From positions 1 through 64,000 of the forward strand of contig JADKGD010000076.1 in assembly GCA_016717145.1 (NCBI GenBank): a stretch of DNA of 64,000 nucleotides. Reading direction: 5' to 3'. Under the pieces are notes generated by a model that made no database searches, had not been told where the DNA came from, and saw only the letters and a list, made by a program, of their open reading frames with translations. Positions 28,494 to 37,822 of this stretch are shown here, piece after piece. How positions within the stretch are numbered: the stretch's first letter is position 1; each line of letters begins with the position of its first letter. Source of the stretch: Saprospiraceae bacterium (lineage in GTDB: Bacteria; Bacteroidota; Bacteroidia; Chitinophagales; Saprospiraceae). The position numbers and the translations under genes are program-made.

Positions 28494-28934
28494 ATGCAAC
28501 ATTTTAATAAAGCTTTCCCGATTTTTGTTCTGATTCTTTTTTTTTATTCCGTTTCATCCAATGCTCAAATCTACTTTGGAGGTGGCTTAAGTTTTAATTC
28601 AAATCCATCTTACAAGGCACTTGGCATCCAGGCAAAATTAGGTATTCCAGCTTCAGACAAATTTGATATCAATGGGAATGTTACGTATTATCTTGCCAGT
28701 AAGGCTTCATTCGCTTTTGATTTTGATGTGCACTATAAGCTCTTTAATGTGGAAGATAAACTTTTAGTCAACCCATTTGCAGGAATTAATTTTACCAAAA
28801 CTGAGATTACAAATAACTCATTGAGCCTTGGCATTTCATTTAAGGTTCCCACAGAAAAATATACCTATTATATAGAACCGCGCTGGATTCTGGACAATAG
28901 TCAGTTTGTATTTACTATAGGTGTTTTATTATAA
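28494..28934 (+). CDS. Small outer-membrane beta-barrel-like protein
   Basis: A 146-residue protein with a signal peptide (ending SSNAQ, about residue 25), followed by alternating short strands: IYFGGGLSFNSN, ALGIQAKLGIP, FDINGNVTYYL, FAFDFDVHYKLF, VNPFAGINF, SLSLGISFKVP, YYIEPRWIL and FVFTIGVLL. The pattern suggests an eight-stranded barrel of the OmpW/OmpA-like sort. No named family is recognised. It is the first of five closely spaced plus-strand genes and lies 12 nt before the GDPD gene. Confidence 0.65.
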   Translation: MQHFNKAFPIFVLILFFYSVSSNAQIYFGGGLSFNSNPSYKALGIQAKLGIPASDKFDINGNVTYYLASKASFAFDFDVHYKLFNVEDKLLVNPFAGINFTKTEITNNSLSLGISFKVPTEKYTYYIEPRWILDNSQFVFTIGVLL

Positions 28935-28946
28935 TATTATGTGTCT

Positions 28947-29861
28947 ATGAAAAAATATTTATTGCTATACATGTTAATATTTTGTCTGTTTTCTTGTAAA
29001 GAAACGTCTATTATGCATCAAAATCTTGATATACAGGGCCATAGAGGATGTCGCGGTTTATTGCCGGAAAATAGCCTGCAAGGATTTGTAAAAGCCGTTG
29101 AACTAGGTGTACAAACACTCGAACTTGACATAGTCATTTCAGCAGACAGCCAACTAATTGTTTCACATGAACCATTCTTTAACCACGAAATATCTACGCT
29201 ACCGGGACTGGATTCCATCACTAAAGAAAATGAACTAAGTTTTAATATCTTTAAGATGAATCTGGACCAGGTTCAAAAAATAGACGTCGGTCTTAAACCA
29301 GTTACCAGATTTCCTTTACAAACGAAACAAAAGGCCTTCAAGCCCACCTTAAAACAAGTAGTGGATACTGTTGAACAGTATATCATTACAAAAAAATTGC
29401 CATCTGTAAAGTACAATATTGAAATCAAACACCGCAAAGAAGCCGACAATAAATATAATCCTACCGCTGAGGTTTTTACAAAAATGGTATACGATGATAT
29501 TGTAAAACTAGGCATTAAAAATAAATGCAACATCCAGTCATTTGATCCTGAATGTCTGAATATCATGCACCGCTTAGATGCAGAGGTCATCATAGCTTTG
29601 CTGATAGAGAATCAGGATGGTTTTAAACATAATCTGGATAAACTTACATTTAAACCTCAGATATACAGCCCTTACTTCAAGCTTATCGACGACCACTTAC
29701 TTAAATATTGCAAAAAAAACGAGATTAAAGTCATTCCATGGACCGTTAATGAAGAGACTGATATCACTAATATAATGCTTCTTGGTGTTGATGGAATCAT
29801 AACAGATTATCCTGACAAAGCAATAGAAATATATATGGGTTTAAAAAACGCCAAGATATAG
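28947..29861 (+). CDS. Glycerophosphodiester phosphodiesterase lipoprotein
   Basis: A 304-residue GDPD-family enzyme; the start at 28947 (ATG) is preferred over GTG 28941 because it heads the lipoprotein signal (LIFCLFSC, Cys at about 17). Catalytic motifs are GHRGCRGLLPENS (His near 31), ELDIVISADSQLIVSHEP (Glu-x-Asp and His) and the C-terminal WTVNEETDI and GVDGIITDYPD. GDPDs split glycerophosphodiesters into glycerol 3-phosphate and an alcohol. As a lipoprotein it would act in the periplasm or at the surface. The stop is 2 nt before the next ATG. Confidence 0.9.
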   Translation: MKKYLLLYMLIFCLFSCKETSIMHQNLDIQGHRGCRGLLPENSLQGFVKAVELGVQTLELDIVISADSQLIVSHEPFFNHEISTLPGLDSITKENELSFNIFKMNLDQVQKIDVGLKPVTRFPLQTKQKAFKPTLKQVVDTVEQYIITKKLPSVKYNIEIKHRKEADNKYNPTAEVFTKMVYDDIVKLGIKNKCNIQSFDPECLNIMHRLDAEVIIALLIENQDGFKHNLDKLTFKPQIYSPYFKLIDDHLLKYCKKNEIKVIPWTVNEETDITNIMLLGVDGIITDYPDKAIEIYMGLKNAKI

Positions 29862-29863
29862 GA

Positions 29864-30832
29864 ATGCCTATAGTCGCAGCAAGCACATACAAACCTCCAT
29901 TCTTTCTTCGAAATGGTCATTTAAATACTTTATTTCCGTTTCTGTTTAGAAATAAATCGGGAATTTTATACCAAAGAGAGCGACTCGACACGCCTGATAA
30001 CGATTTTGTAGATATTGACTGGGTAAAACAGGGGAATAAACGTTTGTGTGTTCTCCTTCATGGCTTGGAAGGTTCTTCGGGGTCTCAGTATATTATAGGA
30101 ACAACAAAAGCCCTGATTAAGGCAGAATGGGATGTTGCTGCAATTAATTTCAGATCATGCAGTGGGGAAATGAACAAACAACTGACATTATATCATAGTG
30201 GATTTACGGATGATTTGCACTTTTTTATTACAAATCATGGAGATGATTATGACGAAATTTATATAGCCGGATTCAGTCTTGGAGGCAATGTCGTTATGAA
30301 ATATATCAGCGATGGCAGATTTAAAATAAGCAATAAGATCAAAGCTGTATGCGGTATTTCTGTACCATGTGATCTGAATGCCGGTAGTTATAAGATAATG
30401 GAAGCGCAAAACCACTTTTATGAAAGAAGTTTTATCAAAACACTGACTGAAAAAATAATATTAAAACATTCATTATTTCCAGATCAGATAGACCTTACAC
30501 TTATTAAACATATTAAAACGCTCCGCGATTTTGATGATTTTTATACGGCACCTATTCACGGCTATAGGGATGCAAGCGATTATTATGACAAATGCAATTG
30601 TTTACAATTTCTGGATAATATAAAAATTCCTGCCATCATCATCAATGCTCTGGACGATAGTTTTCTACCCAAAGAGTCTTATCCTTATAATGCCGCAAAA
30701 GTAAATGAAAATTTATTTTTAATGACACCAAAATACGGCGGACATGTAGGATTTACTACCTTTGGGTTTGAACATTACTGGAGTGAATCAGAAATGATAC
30801 GTTTTTTTGAACGTTATACTCTCTCATCTTAA
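29864..30832 (+). CDS. YheT-type alpha/beta hydrolase
   Basis: A 322-residue hydrolase of the UPF0017/YheT group. Markers are the N-terminal KPPFFLRNGHLNTLFP, the LLHGLEGSSGS oxyanion region near 64, the AINFRSCSGEMN strand-loop and the nucleophile elbow GFSLGG near 145. The Asp is likely in ALDDSFLP and the His in GGHVGF. No signal peptide is present, so it acts in the cytoplasm. YheT/ABHD relatives are carboxylesterases whose natural substrates are poorly known. The gene starts 2 nt after the GDPD gene, suggesting shared lipid-related work. Confidence 0.85.
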   Translation: MPIVAASTYKPPFFLRNGHLNTLFPFLFRNKSGILYQRERLDTPDNDFVDIDWVKQGNKRLCVLLHGLEGSSGSQYIIGTTKALIKAEWDVAAINFRSCSGEMNKQLTLYHSGFTDDLHFFITNHGDDYDEIYIAGFSLGGNVVMKYISDGRFKISNKIKAVCGISVPCDLNAGSYKIMEAQNHFYERSFIKTLTEKIILKHSLFPDQIDLTLIKHIKTLRDFDDFYTAPIHGYRDASDYYDKCNCLQFLDNIKIPAIIINALDDSFLPKESYPYNAAKVNENLFLMTPKYGGHVGFTTFGFEHYWSESEMIRFFERYTLSS

Positions 30833-30843
30833 ATTGAAAATTT

Positions 30844-31497
30844 ATGAAAGTTCAATATTTTCTCATTTTAATGTCTTTCATTGTATTATCCTGTCATACA
30901 AATCATACAGAATCTCAAAGATCAACAATTGAAAAATTGGAAATTTTCAGTGCAAAAGGAGATTCTCTGTCGTTTAAAAAAGATGCGTTGGTGTTTGTGG
31001 AAATTACTGTATCTGAAGGAGATAGAAAGCTTTATACTACATACAAAAATCCAAACAACACGATCAAGGGCAAAGAAATATATAAGTATGTTAAGGAAGA
31101 TACAAATCCTACAGGAGTTGAATATGTAGATTCAAATAATGTTTTATTAAGTTATTATAAGTTTGTTTTTGATAATAAAGGGGCTAAAATAAGCAGTACG
31201 GCTTTTGATGCTAAAACAGATGAGGTCCTTAGAATTGAAAAATTTGATTACGATTCGGAGAATAATCTGACCCAAAAAGATATTTATGATAATGAAAATA
31301 AATTAAACAGATCATACATTTTTAAAAATGACACAAATGGAAATCTAACACAAATGACGATATTAAATGAAAAAAACGAAGTGCTGGCTGTAGAAAATTA
31401 TAAAATATCAAAACATGATGCTAAAAATAAATGGATTGAAAAATGGGGCTTTATTTACGGGCGTCCAAAAACATTCCATGTGCGCTCATACGAATAA
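30844..31497 (+). CDS. Lipoprotein of unknown function
   Basis: A 217-residue SPII lipoprotein (lipobox IVLSC, Cys near 17). The mature part has about five short repeating units, such as YDSENNLTQKDIYDNENKLN and DTNGNLTQMTILNEKNEVL, which look like YD-type beta-hairpin repeats of the kind seen in Bacteroidota surface lipoproteins (MORN/YD-like). No catalytic motif is seen. It lies 11 nt after the YheT-type gene and 14 nt before the DUF5686 gene, inside the same cluster. Confidence 0.65.
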   Translation: MKVQYFLILMSFIVLSCHTNHTESQRSTIEKLEIFSAKGDSLSFKKDALVFVEITVSEGDRKLYTTYKNPNNTIKGKEIYKYVKEDTNPTGVEYVDSNNVLLSYYKFVFDNKGAKISSTAFDAKTDEVLRIEKFDYDSENNLTQKDIYDNENKLNRSYIFKNDTNGNLTQMTILNEKNEVLAVENYKISKHDAKNKWIEKWGFIYGRPKTFHVRSYE

Positions 31498-31511
31498 ATA
31501 ACAGCCTATTA

Positions 31512-33989
31512 ATGAAATCTATTTTTAGGTGTTTATTAGTTTTTACCAATGTATTGATTTACAATATTATATGGGGTCAGGTCAGTGGTAAAATCACTGA
31601 TATCAAAGGTGAAGCCCTATCTTATGCTACCATTTATATTGAAGGAACAACAACAGGTACAATAAGTAATGTTGATGGAGCATATCTTCTGGAACTGCCC
31701 TCAGAGGGATCATTTACGATTATATACCAATATGTAGGTTACGCAAAAGAAAGCATCCGTTTAAATTATTCAGGTAAAACAATTGTTCAAAATGTCGTTC
31801 TCAAAATTGACGAAAACATCCTTGGCGAATTGGTCATAAATGCTGACCGTGAAGATCCTGCTTACGCCATCATCAGAAAGGCTATAGCAAAAAGATCATA
31901 TTATAATAATTTGATAAAAAGTTTTGAGGCAGACTTATATGTCAAGGGCACCGTTAAAATAAATAGGGCCCCAAAAGAAATTCTAGGTGAAAAAATAGGA
32001 AATATGGGTGGAGTGCTGGATTCAGCACGTCAAGGCATAGTATATCTTTCTGAATCTAAATCGAAGTTCTACTTTATGGCGCCAAACAAAACAAAAGAAG
32101 TCATGATATCTTCGATTACATCGGGAGAAAATAATTTATTCACTGCCAACCAATTTTCCATATTTTCATTTAATATGTATGAGGAATATATTAGTTTTAG
32201 CAGAGCTATAGTGACTCCTCTGGCTGATCATGCACTGTCGCATTACAAATATACATTGGACCAAACGACAATTGATCAAAATGGAATGACCATCCATAAA
32301 ATAAAATTAACACCAAAATCAACACATGCTCCTCTGTTACAAGGATATATTTATATCAATGATGATTTGTGGAATATCTCAAGTATAGACCTTAAACTTT
32401 GTGGTACTGCATTAAAAGGCACACTATTGGATACAATCAACCTGAAACAAGTTTTTGTTCCAGTTGGGCAACCTGACAAATGGAAATTACTGAGTCAGGT
32501 AGTCAATTTTAAAGCTGCTTTATTTGGCTTTAAAATGGGTGGCACTTTTTCCTATATATTTTCAAATTACAATCTGAATGCTGACGTAAAAGCTGTTTTA
32601 AACAATAATGAAACATTTAGGGTTGAGCAAAAAGCACTAAATAAAGACACTGCCTTTTGGAATAATGAAAGACCTATTCCATTGACAAAAGAAGAAAAGC
32701 GCGATTATGTGAAGAAGGATTCCTTAAGTAAAATATGGCATTCCCGAACTTTTTTGGACTCAACTGACAGAGTTGAAAACAAATTTGGTATTTCAGATAT
32801 TTTGATTGGTTATACCTGGAATAATTCCTTCAAAAAAATTAAATATGTTTATCCAAGTCCATTGTCTACGATTAGATTTAATGCAGTGGAAGGCTTCAAA
32901 TTAAACCTGGATAGCTATTGGGAATGGTCTGATAGTACGTTCAGAAAATTAACGATACATCCTGTCTTTGAATATGGATTTACGGATAAAAAAATAAAAT
33001 CCAGACTGCTCATCGAATATAAATTCGACAATCTTACTTTAGGTTCAATAGCCTTGAGCGGAGGCAGACAATATGTTCAGTTTGACCCACGTCAACCTGT
33101 CAATGAAAGAAATAATACCTGGAGTTCATTATATTCAAAACTCAATGAAATAAGACTGTATCAAAGAGATTTTATTCAGGCCACATACAAACAGGAAGTC
33201 ACTAATGGTTTATTTGTCCAGTTTACTACAGAATATACTGACAGACAACCACTGAATGTACTTTCCAATTATAGTTTTCGTAAAAAAGAACAACCATATG
33301 CTCAAAATATCCCCAGAACTGATCTTTCGGAAAATGTTTATAGTCGAAATAAATATTGGAAAAGCAGAATGAACCTTTTACTGCGGCCATCCCAAAAATA
33401 CAGCTCATTTCCTAATATTAAGATTAGGGATGTTTCCGACTGGCCAAATATTGAACTGGATTATGAGGTGGGCATTCCTTTAGAGTCATCCTCAAAACTA
33501 TTTGATAAATTAATGTTGCGTATACGAGACAGGTACGTTACTGCCAAACTTCTGGGCTACTACAGCTACAACATTGAACTTGGAACAAGTCTTGGCTCCA
33601 CTCCTTCTTTTTTTGGTGATTTTTTTCACCCGATTGGCAATGAGCTACTCGCGCCGATTGATCCTGACCTTGCCAGTTTCAATCTTATGCCTTTTTATAG
33701 TTATAGTACCAACAGCTACTACAGTCTTGTCAATTTCAGACATCACTTTAATGGCTACATTACGGATAAAATACCTCTTATAAATAAAACATCCTTAAAA
33801 CTTGTAACCGGTTTTTCTGCCATGTATTCCCCTTTGAATGGAAAATACTGGGAAGTATTTATCGGTCTTGAGAGCTTCAAGTTGGGTCCGGTTACCCTTT
33901 TTGGTATTGATTACACGTGGGCATATAACGATCTTGGATATACTAACAGAGGCGTGACGATCAGACTGAGCAATATTCTGAATAATTAG
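31512..33989 (+). CDS. DUF5686 outer-membrane protein with carboxypeptidase-regulatory-like domain
   Basis: An 825-residue protein; the ATG at 31512 is chosen over 31443 because it begins the signal peptide (MKSIFRCLLVFTNVLIYNII) and avoids overlapping the previous gene. Residues about 22-110 form a CarboxypepD_reg-like sandwich (GKITDIKGEALSYATIYIEG), then a long DUF5686 body ends in beta-barrel strands with an SNILNN terminus. DUF5686 proteins are outer-membrane and widespread in Bacteroidota, with no assigned reaction. It closes the five-gene cluster. A structured element with a T run follows at about 34205-34300. Confidence 0.85.
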   Translation: MKSIFRCLLVFTNVLIYNIIWGQVSGKITDIKGEALSYATIYIEGTTTGTISNVDGAYLLELPSEGSFTIIYQYVGYAKESIRLNYSGKTIVQNVVLKIDENILGELVINADREDPAYAIIRKAIAKRSYYNNLIKSFEADLYVKGTVKINRAPKEILGEKIGNMGGVLDSARQGIVYLSESKSKFYFMAPNKTKEVMISSITSGENNLFTANQFSIFSFNMYEEYISFSRAIVTPLADHALSHYKYTLDQTTIDQNGMTIHKIKLTPKSTHAPLLQGYIYINDDLWNISSIDLKLCGTALKGTLLDTINLKQVFVPVGQPDKWKLLSQVVNFKAALFGFKMGGTFSYIFSNYNLNADVKAVLNNNETFRVEQKALNKDTAFWNNERPIPLTKEEKRDYVKKDSLSKIWHSRTFLDSTDRVENKFGISDILIGYTWNNSFKKIKYVYPSPLSTIRFNAVEGFKLNLDSYWEWSDSTFRKLTIHPVFEYGFTDKKIKSRLLIEYKFDNLTLGSIALSGGRQYVQFDPRQPVNERNNTWSSLYSKLNEIRLYQRDFIQATYKQEVTNGLFVQFTTEYTDRQPLNVLSNYSFRKKEQPYAQNIPRTDLSENVYSRNKYWKSRMNLLLRPSQKYSSFPNIKIRDVSDWPNIELDYEVGIPLESSSKLFDKLMLRIRDRYVTAKLLGYYSYNIELGTSLGSTPSFFGDFFHPIGNELLAPIDPDLASFNLMPFYSYSTNSYYSLVNFRHHFNGYITDKIPLINKTSLKLVTGFSAMYSPLNGKYWEVFIGLESFKLGPVTLFGIDYTWAYNDLGYTNRGVTIRLSNILNN

Positions 33990-34204
33990 AGCCTGCTTGG
34001 TGTTATTTAAATTATTGATTATCAATATATATATCTAAATTTATTACTTTCGATGCACAGGTTTTAGTGCAGATTACCAAAAAACATTTGCACTTCATCT
34101 ATTCATTTGCCTTATGCAGGCGGCAGTTACTTTTTTGCATTGCGAAAAGAACAGCAGTTCAAAAAGGCGATTCGAACACCTTATTCTGAGTCAAATTGCT
34201 TTTT

Positions 34205-34300
34205 CTATCGCCTTGATTATCATTCGTTTATTTTTAATATTCTACAAAGGCGATAGACGCACTTTTGACTCTACATTCTCTATCGCTTGTTTTTTGAAAA
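34205..34300 (+). repeat. Dispersed structured element, copy 2
   Basis: The pairing arms GCGATAG (34250-34256) and CTATCGC (34280-34286) are followed by TTGTTTTTTGAA. The ends match copy 1 (9150-9265, opposite strand), while the inner segment is shorter (23 nt against about 91). An extra CTATCGCC at 34205-34212 can pair with GGCGATAG. The T run after the second arm would terminate transcripts from the DUF5686 gene. The remainder of 33990-34365 is not recognised. Confidence 0.65.
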
Positions 34301-34365
34301 AGATTCCTGACCAATAGTTGTCTCTGAATTGAAAGAAGTTGACTTTTTCAGCAGGACCTAACTAG

Positions 34366-34572
34366 TTATTCTTCTTCGCTGCTTGTGCGGGATACATAAA
34401 GCATAATCATTCCGCCAAAAAGTAATGCCAGCTGAACGATCATGGTTAACACACCGTGATTGTACATAAAGTTCAGGAAAGTAAACTTTAGCCCGACCAA
34501 TAATAAAATAATGGATAGAATGCCAACGGCAAAAAAAACAAAGCCCAGCATGGACCAAAGCGGTTTATTCAT
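34366..34572 (-). CDS. Small two-helix membrane protein
   Basis: A 68-residue protein from the ATG at 34572 (an upstream in-frame ATG at 34596 would add eight residues). Two membrane helices are clear, about residues 7-28 (SMLGFVFFAVGILSIILLLV) and 42-61, and the tail is acidic (TSSEEE). It fits small conserved membrane proteins of Bacteroidota with no known role. It stands alone and converges on the plus-strand cluster. Confidence 0.6.
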   Translation of the reverse strand: MNKPLWSMLGFVFFAVGILSIILLLVGLKFTFLNFMYNHGVLTMIVQLALLFGGMIMLYVSRTSSEEE

Positions 34573-34686
34573 AAATAAGATGTTACAAAGCTTCAAAATT
34601 ATATCATTTATACAAAAAAGCTAACATATTTGTTTTAATTTTGGACATTATATCATATTAACCCGAATAAAGCGTCTAATTTTTTA

Positions 34687-35586
34687 ATGAACCTAACTGG
34701 CAAGAACAAGTCTTCTGAACTGGACAATGATTACCATAAAATAAAAATCATTGAGTGCCCAAGGGACGCTATGCAAGGCATCCATGAATTTATACCAACG
34801 CAAATTAAGTCAGATTATATCAATCAATTGCTTCATGTAGGGTATGATACCATTGATTTTGGAAGTTTTGTTTCGCCAAAAGCGATACCACAAATGAGGG
34901 ATACTGCAGAAGTGTTGGCCAAACTGGATATGAGCAGAACCAAATCAAAACTTTTAGCCATCATTGCTAATGCCAGAGGAGCTGAAGATGCTGTGCAATT
35001 TGATGAAATTACTTATTTGGGTTATCCATTTTCGATATCAGAAACTTTTCAGTTGCGGAACACAAATGCCACCATCGAAGAATCCCTCATACGTGTAGAA
35101 GAAATCCAAAATTTATGTATTAAACATCATAAAAAAACAGTGATTTACATTTCTATGGGATTCGGAAACCCTTACGGGGATATGTGGAGTGTCGAGATAT
35201 GCCAGAAATGGGTGGATAAACTGGCAGACATGGATGTAAAAATTATGGCATTGTCTGATACAATAGGTATAGGTAGTCCTGAGAGCATTTCTTATTTATT
35301 TAAATATCTTATACCACCCTACCCTGATGTAGAATTTGGTGCGCATTTGCATACTCAAGCACACGACTGGAAGCCCAAAATTGAAGCTGCATACAAAAGC
35401 GGTTGCAAAAGGTTTGATGCTGCTATTAAGGGATTTGGTGGTTGTCCAATGGCAAAAGACGATCTCACCGGCAATATGGCAACAGAAAATCTGATCGAAT
35501 ATTTTGACGATAATGACATTAACTTACATTTGGATAAAAAAGAATTTGACAAGGCTTTGACATTATCTAACCTTGTCTTTTTATAA
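34687..35586 (+). CDS. mvaB: Hydroxymethylglutaryl-CoA lyase
   Basis: A 299-residue TIM-barrel enzyme of the HMGL-like family. Motifs are IIECPRDAMQG at the N-terminus (catalytic Arg and metal Asp), DTIDFGSFVSPKAIPQM, MGFGNPYGD, ALSDTIGIG, GAHLHTQ (metal His) and the loop KGFGGCPMAKDDLTGN with the catalytic Cys. The enzyme splits HMG-CoA into acetyl-CoA and acetoacetate at the end of leucine breakdown. A hotdog thioesterase follows 25 nt downstream and may be cotranscribed. Confidence 0.9.
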   Translation: MNLTGKNKSSELDNDYHKIKIIECPRDAMQGIHEFIPTQIKSDYINQLLHVGYDTIDFGSFVSPKAIPQMRDTAEVLAKLDMSRTKSKLLAIIANARGAEDAVQFDEITYLGYPFSISETFQLRNTNATIEESLIRVEEIQNLCIKHHKKTVIYISMGFGNPYGDMWSVEICQKWVDKLADMDVKIMALSDTIGIGSPESISYLFKYLIPPYPDVEFGAHLHTQAHDWKPKIEAAYKSGCKRFDAAIKGFGGCPMAKDDLTGNMATENLIEYFDDNDINLHLDKKEFDKALTLSNLVFL

Positions 35587-35611
35587 TTTTTAATTGATAA
35601 TTACATGCTTT

Positions 35612-36085
35612 ATGCTAAAAAATAGTATAACATTTCAATTTTTAGCTGAGCCCAATGATATAAATTTTGGTGGTAAGGTTCATGGAGGAGCAGTTATGAA
35701 ATGGATTGATCAAACTGCATTTGCCTGTGCCAGCAATTGGGCATCTTCGTATTGTGTGACGGTTTATGTCGGCGGCATACGTTTTTACAAACCAATTCAG
35801 ATAGGTCATATTGTAAAAATAGAAGCGGAAATCATTCATACTGGAAGGTCCAGCATGCATATTGCCGTAGATGTATATTCCAAGCATATTTCAGAGGGAA
35901 AATTTGTCAAAACTACCCACTGCATTATTGTATTTGTTGCGGTAGACCAAGATGGCAATACCAAAGAAATACCCAAATGGATACCGGTATCTGAAGACGA
36001 CAAAAAAATGGAAGCCTATGCCATTCGTTTGTCCGAGTTGAGAAAACAAATAGAAATTGAGATGGAGCCCTTTGTATCAAGCTGA
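35612..36085 (+). CDS. Acyl-CoA thioesterase (hotdog fold, YciA-like)
   Basis: A 157-residue hotdog protein; ATG 35612 gives the natural start (MLKNSITFQFLAEPNDINFGG) and the upstream TTG at 35594 is less likely. Family marks are NFGGKVHGGAVMKWIDQTAF with the conserved Asn, Gly and Asp, YVGGIRFYKPIQIGHIVKIE, and TTHCIIVFVAVDQDGN. Such enzymes hydrolyse acyl-CoA thioesters in the cytoplasm. It sits between mvaB and an MFS transporter gene. Confidence 0.88.
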   Translation: MLKNSITFQFLAEPNDINFGGKVHGGAVMKWIDQTAFACASNWASSYCVTVYVGGIRFYKPIQIGHIVKIEAEIIHTGRSSMHIAVDVYSKHISEGKFVKTTHCIIVFVAVDQDGNTKEIPKWIPVSEDDKKMEAYAIRLSELRKQIEIEMEPFVSS

Positions 36086-36170
36086 TATTTCATATTTATA
36101 TTATGTCTAAAAAATGATCTTAAAGTAAAATAAAAACCTCCCATTGCTTTCACACCTCTCTATCTTCTTT

Positions 36171-37307
36171 ATGCATAAAAAAAGTATGGCCGTTGGTACC
36201 GCTTTTTTTATTATGGGTTTCTTATTTGGCAATTGGGCTACACTAATCCCATTTGTAAAGTCACACTATCAAATCGACGATGCTGAACTAGGACTTATTT
36301 TATTAAGTCTGCCTCTTGGCGCCATGTTTTTTAATCCGCTCTCACCTATGCTGATTCACCGTTTTGGTTTGCAGAAAATGACTGTAAATGGTATGTTTTT
36401 TATTTCCATCGCCTATATGATACCACTTTGTTATGATGACATTTATTTGGTACCTGCAGGCTTAATCCTAATTGGCATCACTATTACGCTCCTGAATATA
36501 GCTGCCAACACACTTGCCGCAGCACTTGAAAAAACAGAACAAATAAGTATTATGTCTACTTGTCATGGTTTGTTTAGTTTAGGATTGATGATCGGTTCTT
36601 TGATGCGCAGTGTGACCTTACTATTTAATATTTCAGAAAAAAACCATATGTTTTTTATCGGTTTTTGTGGCATATCAGCCTCCATTATTGTACTGAAAAC
36701 AATAATTGGTATTAAAACTGTGAATGAATCAATAACTGACAAAAAAGAAAAATTTAAGCTCATATTACCTCATGGGGCTTTGTTAACCATGATCATTATT
36801 AGCATCTGTATCAACGTCACTGAAGGATCTATGGCAGATTGGGCTTCGTTGTATATGAAAGAAATCGTACAAACCAACCCTTATTTTATTGGTTGGGGCA
36901 TATTTGGCTACAGTGCCTTTATGGCGATAGGAAGATTTTTTGGGGACGGCATTATTCCGGTCTATGGCAGAAATAATATTCTGAAATATGGCGCAACATT
37001 GTCTTTTGTTGGTTTATTGACGGTTATTATCTTCCCATTTACCTGGACTTCGATATTGGGGTTTGCCTTTGTTGGTCTTGGAGTCTCCTGCGGTTCACCT
37101 ATCTTATATGCTGCCGCTGCAAATTACCCTGGCATTCCAAAATCCGGAGGACTGGCATTAATGAATACTTTTGCCATGACTGGCTTTTTAGCCGGCCCCG
37201 TAATCATAGGTTTTATCTCAGAAAATACTTCCCTTCCCGTGGCTTTTGGTTTTGTCGCCGCTTTGGCTGTCTTATGGTTTATAAAATCAATCAAAGTAAT
37301 CTTGTAA
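36171..37307 (+). CDS. MFS transporter (YbjJ-like)
   Basis: A 378-residue, roughly 12-helix major facilitator protein; ATG 36171 is preferred over 36144 since the added residues are not helix-like. Early motifs (FLFGNWATLIPFVK, LGLILLSLPLG) and MSTCHGLFSLGLMIGSL near residue 125 resemble the YbjJ group of E. coli. The TEGSMADWASLYMKE segment near 220 is conserved in this group. The transported substrate is unknown. It follows the thioesterase gene by 85 nt. Confidence 0.8.
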   Translation: MHKKSMAVGTAFFIMGFLFGNWATLIPFVKSHYQIDDAELGLILLSLPLGAMFFNPLSPMLIHRFGLQKMTVNGMFFISIAYMIPLCYDDIYLVPAGLILIGITITLLNIAANTLAAALEKTEQISIMSTCHGLFSLGLMIGSLMRSVTLLFNISEKNHMFFIGFCGISASIIVLKTIIGIKTVNESITDKKEKFKLILPHGALLTMIIISICINVTEGSMADWASLYMKEIVQTNPYFIGWGIFGYSAFMAIGRFFGDGIIPVYGRNNILKYGATLSFVGLLTVIIFPFTWTSILGFAFVGLGVSCGSPILYAAAANYPGIPKSGGLALMNTFAMTGFLAGPVIIGFISENTSLPVAFGFVAALAVLWFIKSIKVIL

Positions 37308-37408
37308 ATAATATTATTTGTTATTACTATAATATACATATTTTATATATTACCTTTGACTTGATTTACAACTTTATTATCAATTATACACTCTAAAATC
37401 AAAACAAA

Positions 37409-37822
37409 ATGAACACAAACAGACTTTTTTTGGGCACGCTTGCCGGCTTTGTTGGCTATTTTATGGCAGGTTTTGTATTGTACACTATGGTTTTTAAAGA
37501 CATGCTTGCATCATCCAATCCTGGAATGGCAGGCGTTCAGAGTGAACCCAATATGGTTGCTCTGGTAGTAGGTAATTTGGCAGCTGCCTTCCTGTTGGCT
37601 TACATTTTTGAAAAATGGGCAGGTATAAGATCCCTTAGTTCAGGAGCCCTGGCAGGAGCTACAATCGGGGCACTGATTGCATTAAGCTATGACAGTATGA
37701 TTAACGGCACGACTACACTGATGACATGGCAGGGCGTTTTTACGGATGTGCTTGTTTACGGTTTGTGCAGCGCTATTGGGGGCACCCTTGTAGCATTTGG
37801 ACTAAGTTACAAACGTGTATAG
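37409..37822 (+). CDS. Small membrane protein, DUF1761-like
   Basis: A 137-residue protein with four membrane helices (about 6-27, 52-70, 81-98 and 112-132). The pattern (FLGTLAGFVGYFMAGFVLYT, then NPGMAGVQ...MVALVVGNLAAAFLLAYIFEKW, then GALAGATIGAL) looks like DUF1761 and related Bacteroidota membrane proteins. Function is unknown. It stands alone between the MFS gene and a palindrome-bearing gap. Confidence 0.6.
   Translation: MNTNRLFLGTLAGFVGYFMAGFVLYTMVFKDMLASSNPGMAGVQSEPNMVALVVGNLAAAFLLAYIFEKWAGIRSLSSGALAGATIGALIALSYDSMINGTTTLMTWQGVFTDVLVYGLCSAIGGTLVAFGLSYKRV

Noticed and set aside
34160..34185. A tRNA T-arm-like string on the minus strand (AGGTG-TTCGAAT-CGCCT)
   Set aside because: No D-arm, anticodon arm or acceptor stem could be built around it; it is part of the dispersed structured element's surroundings.
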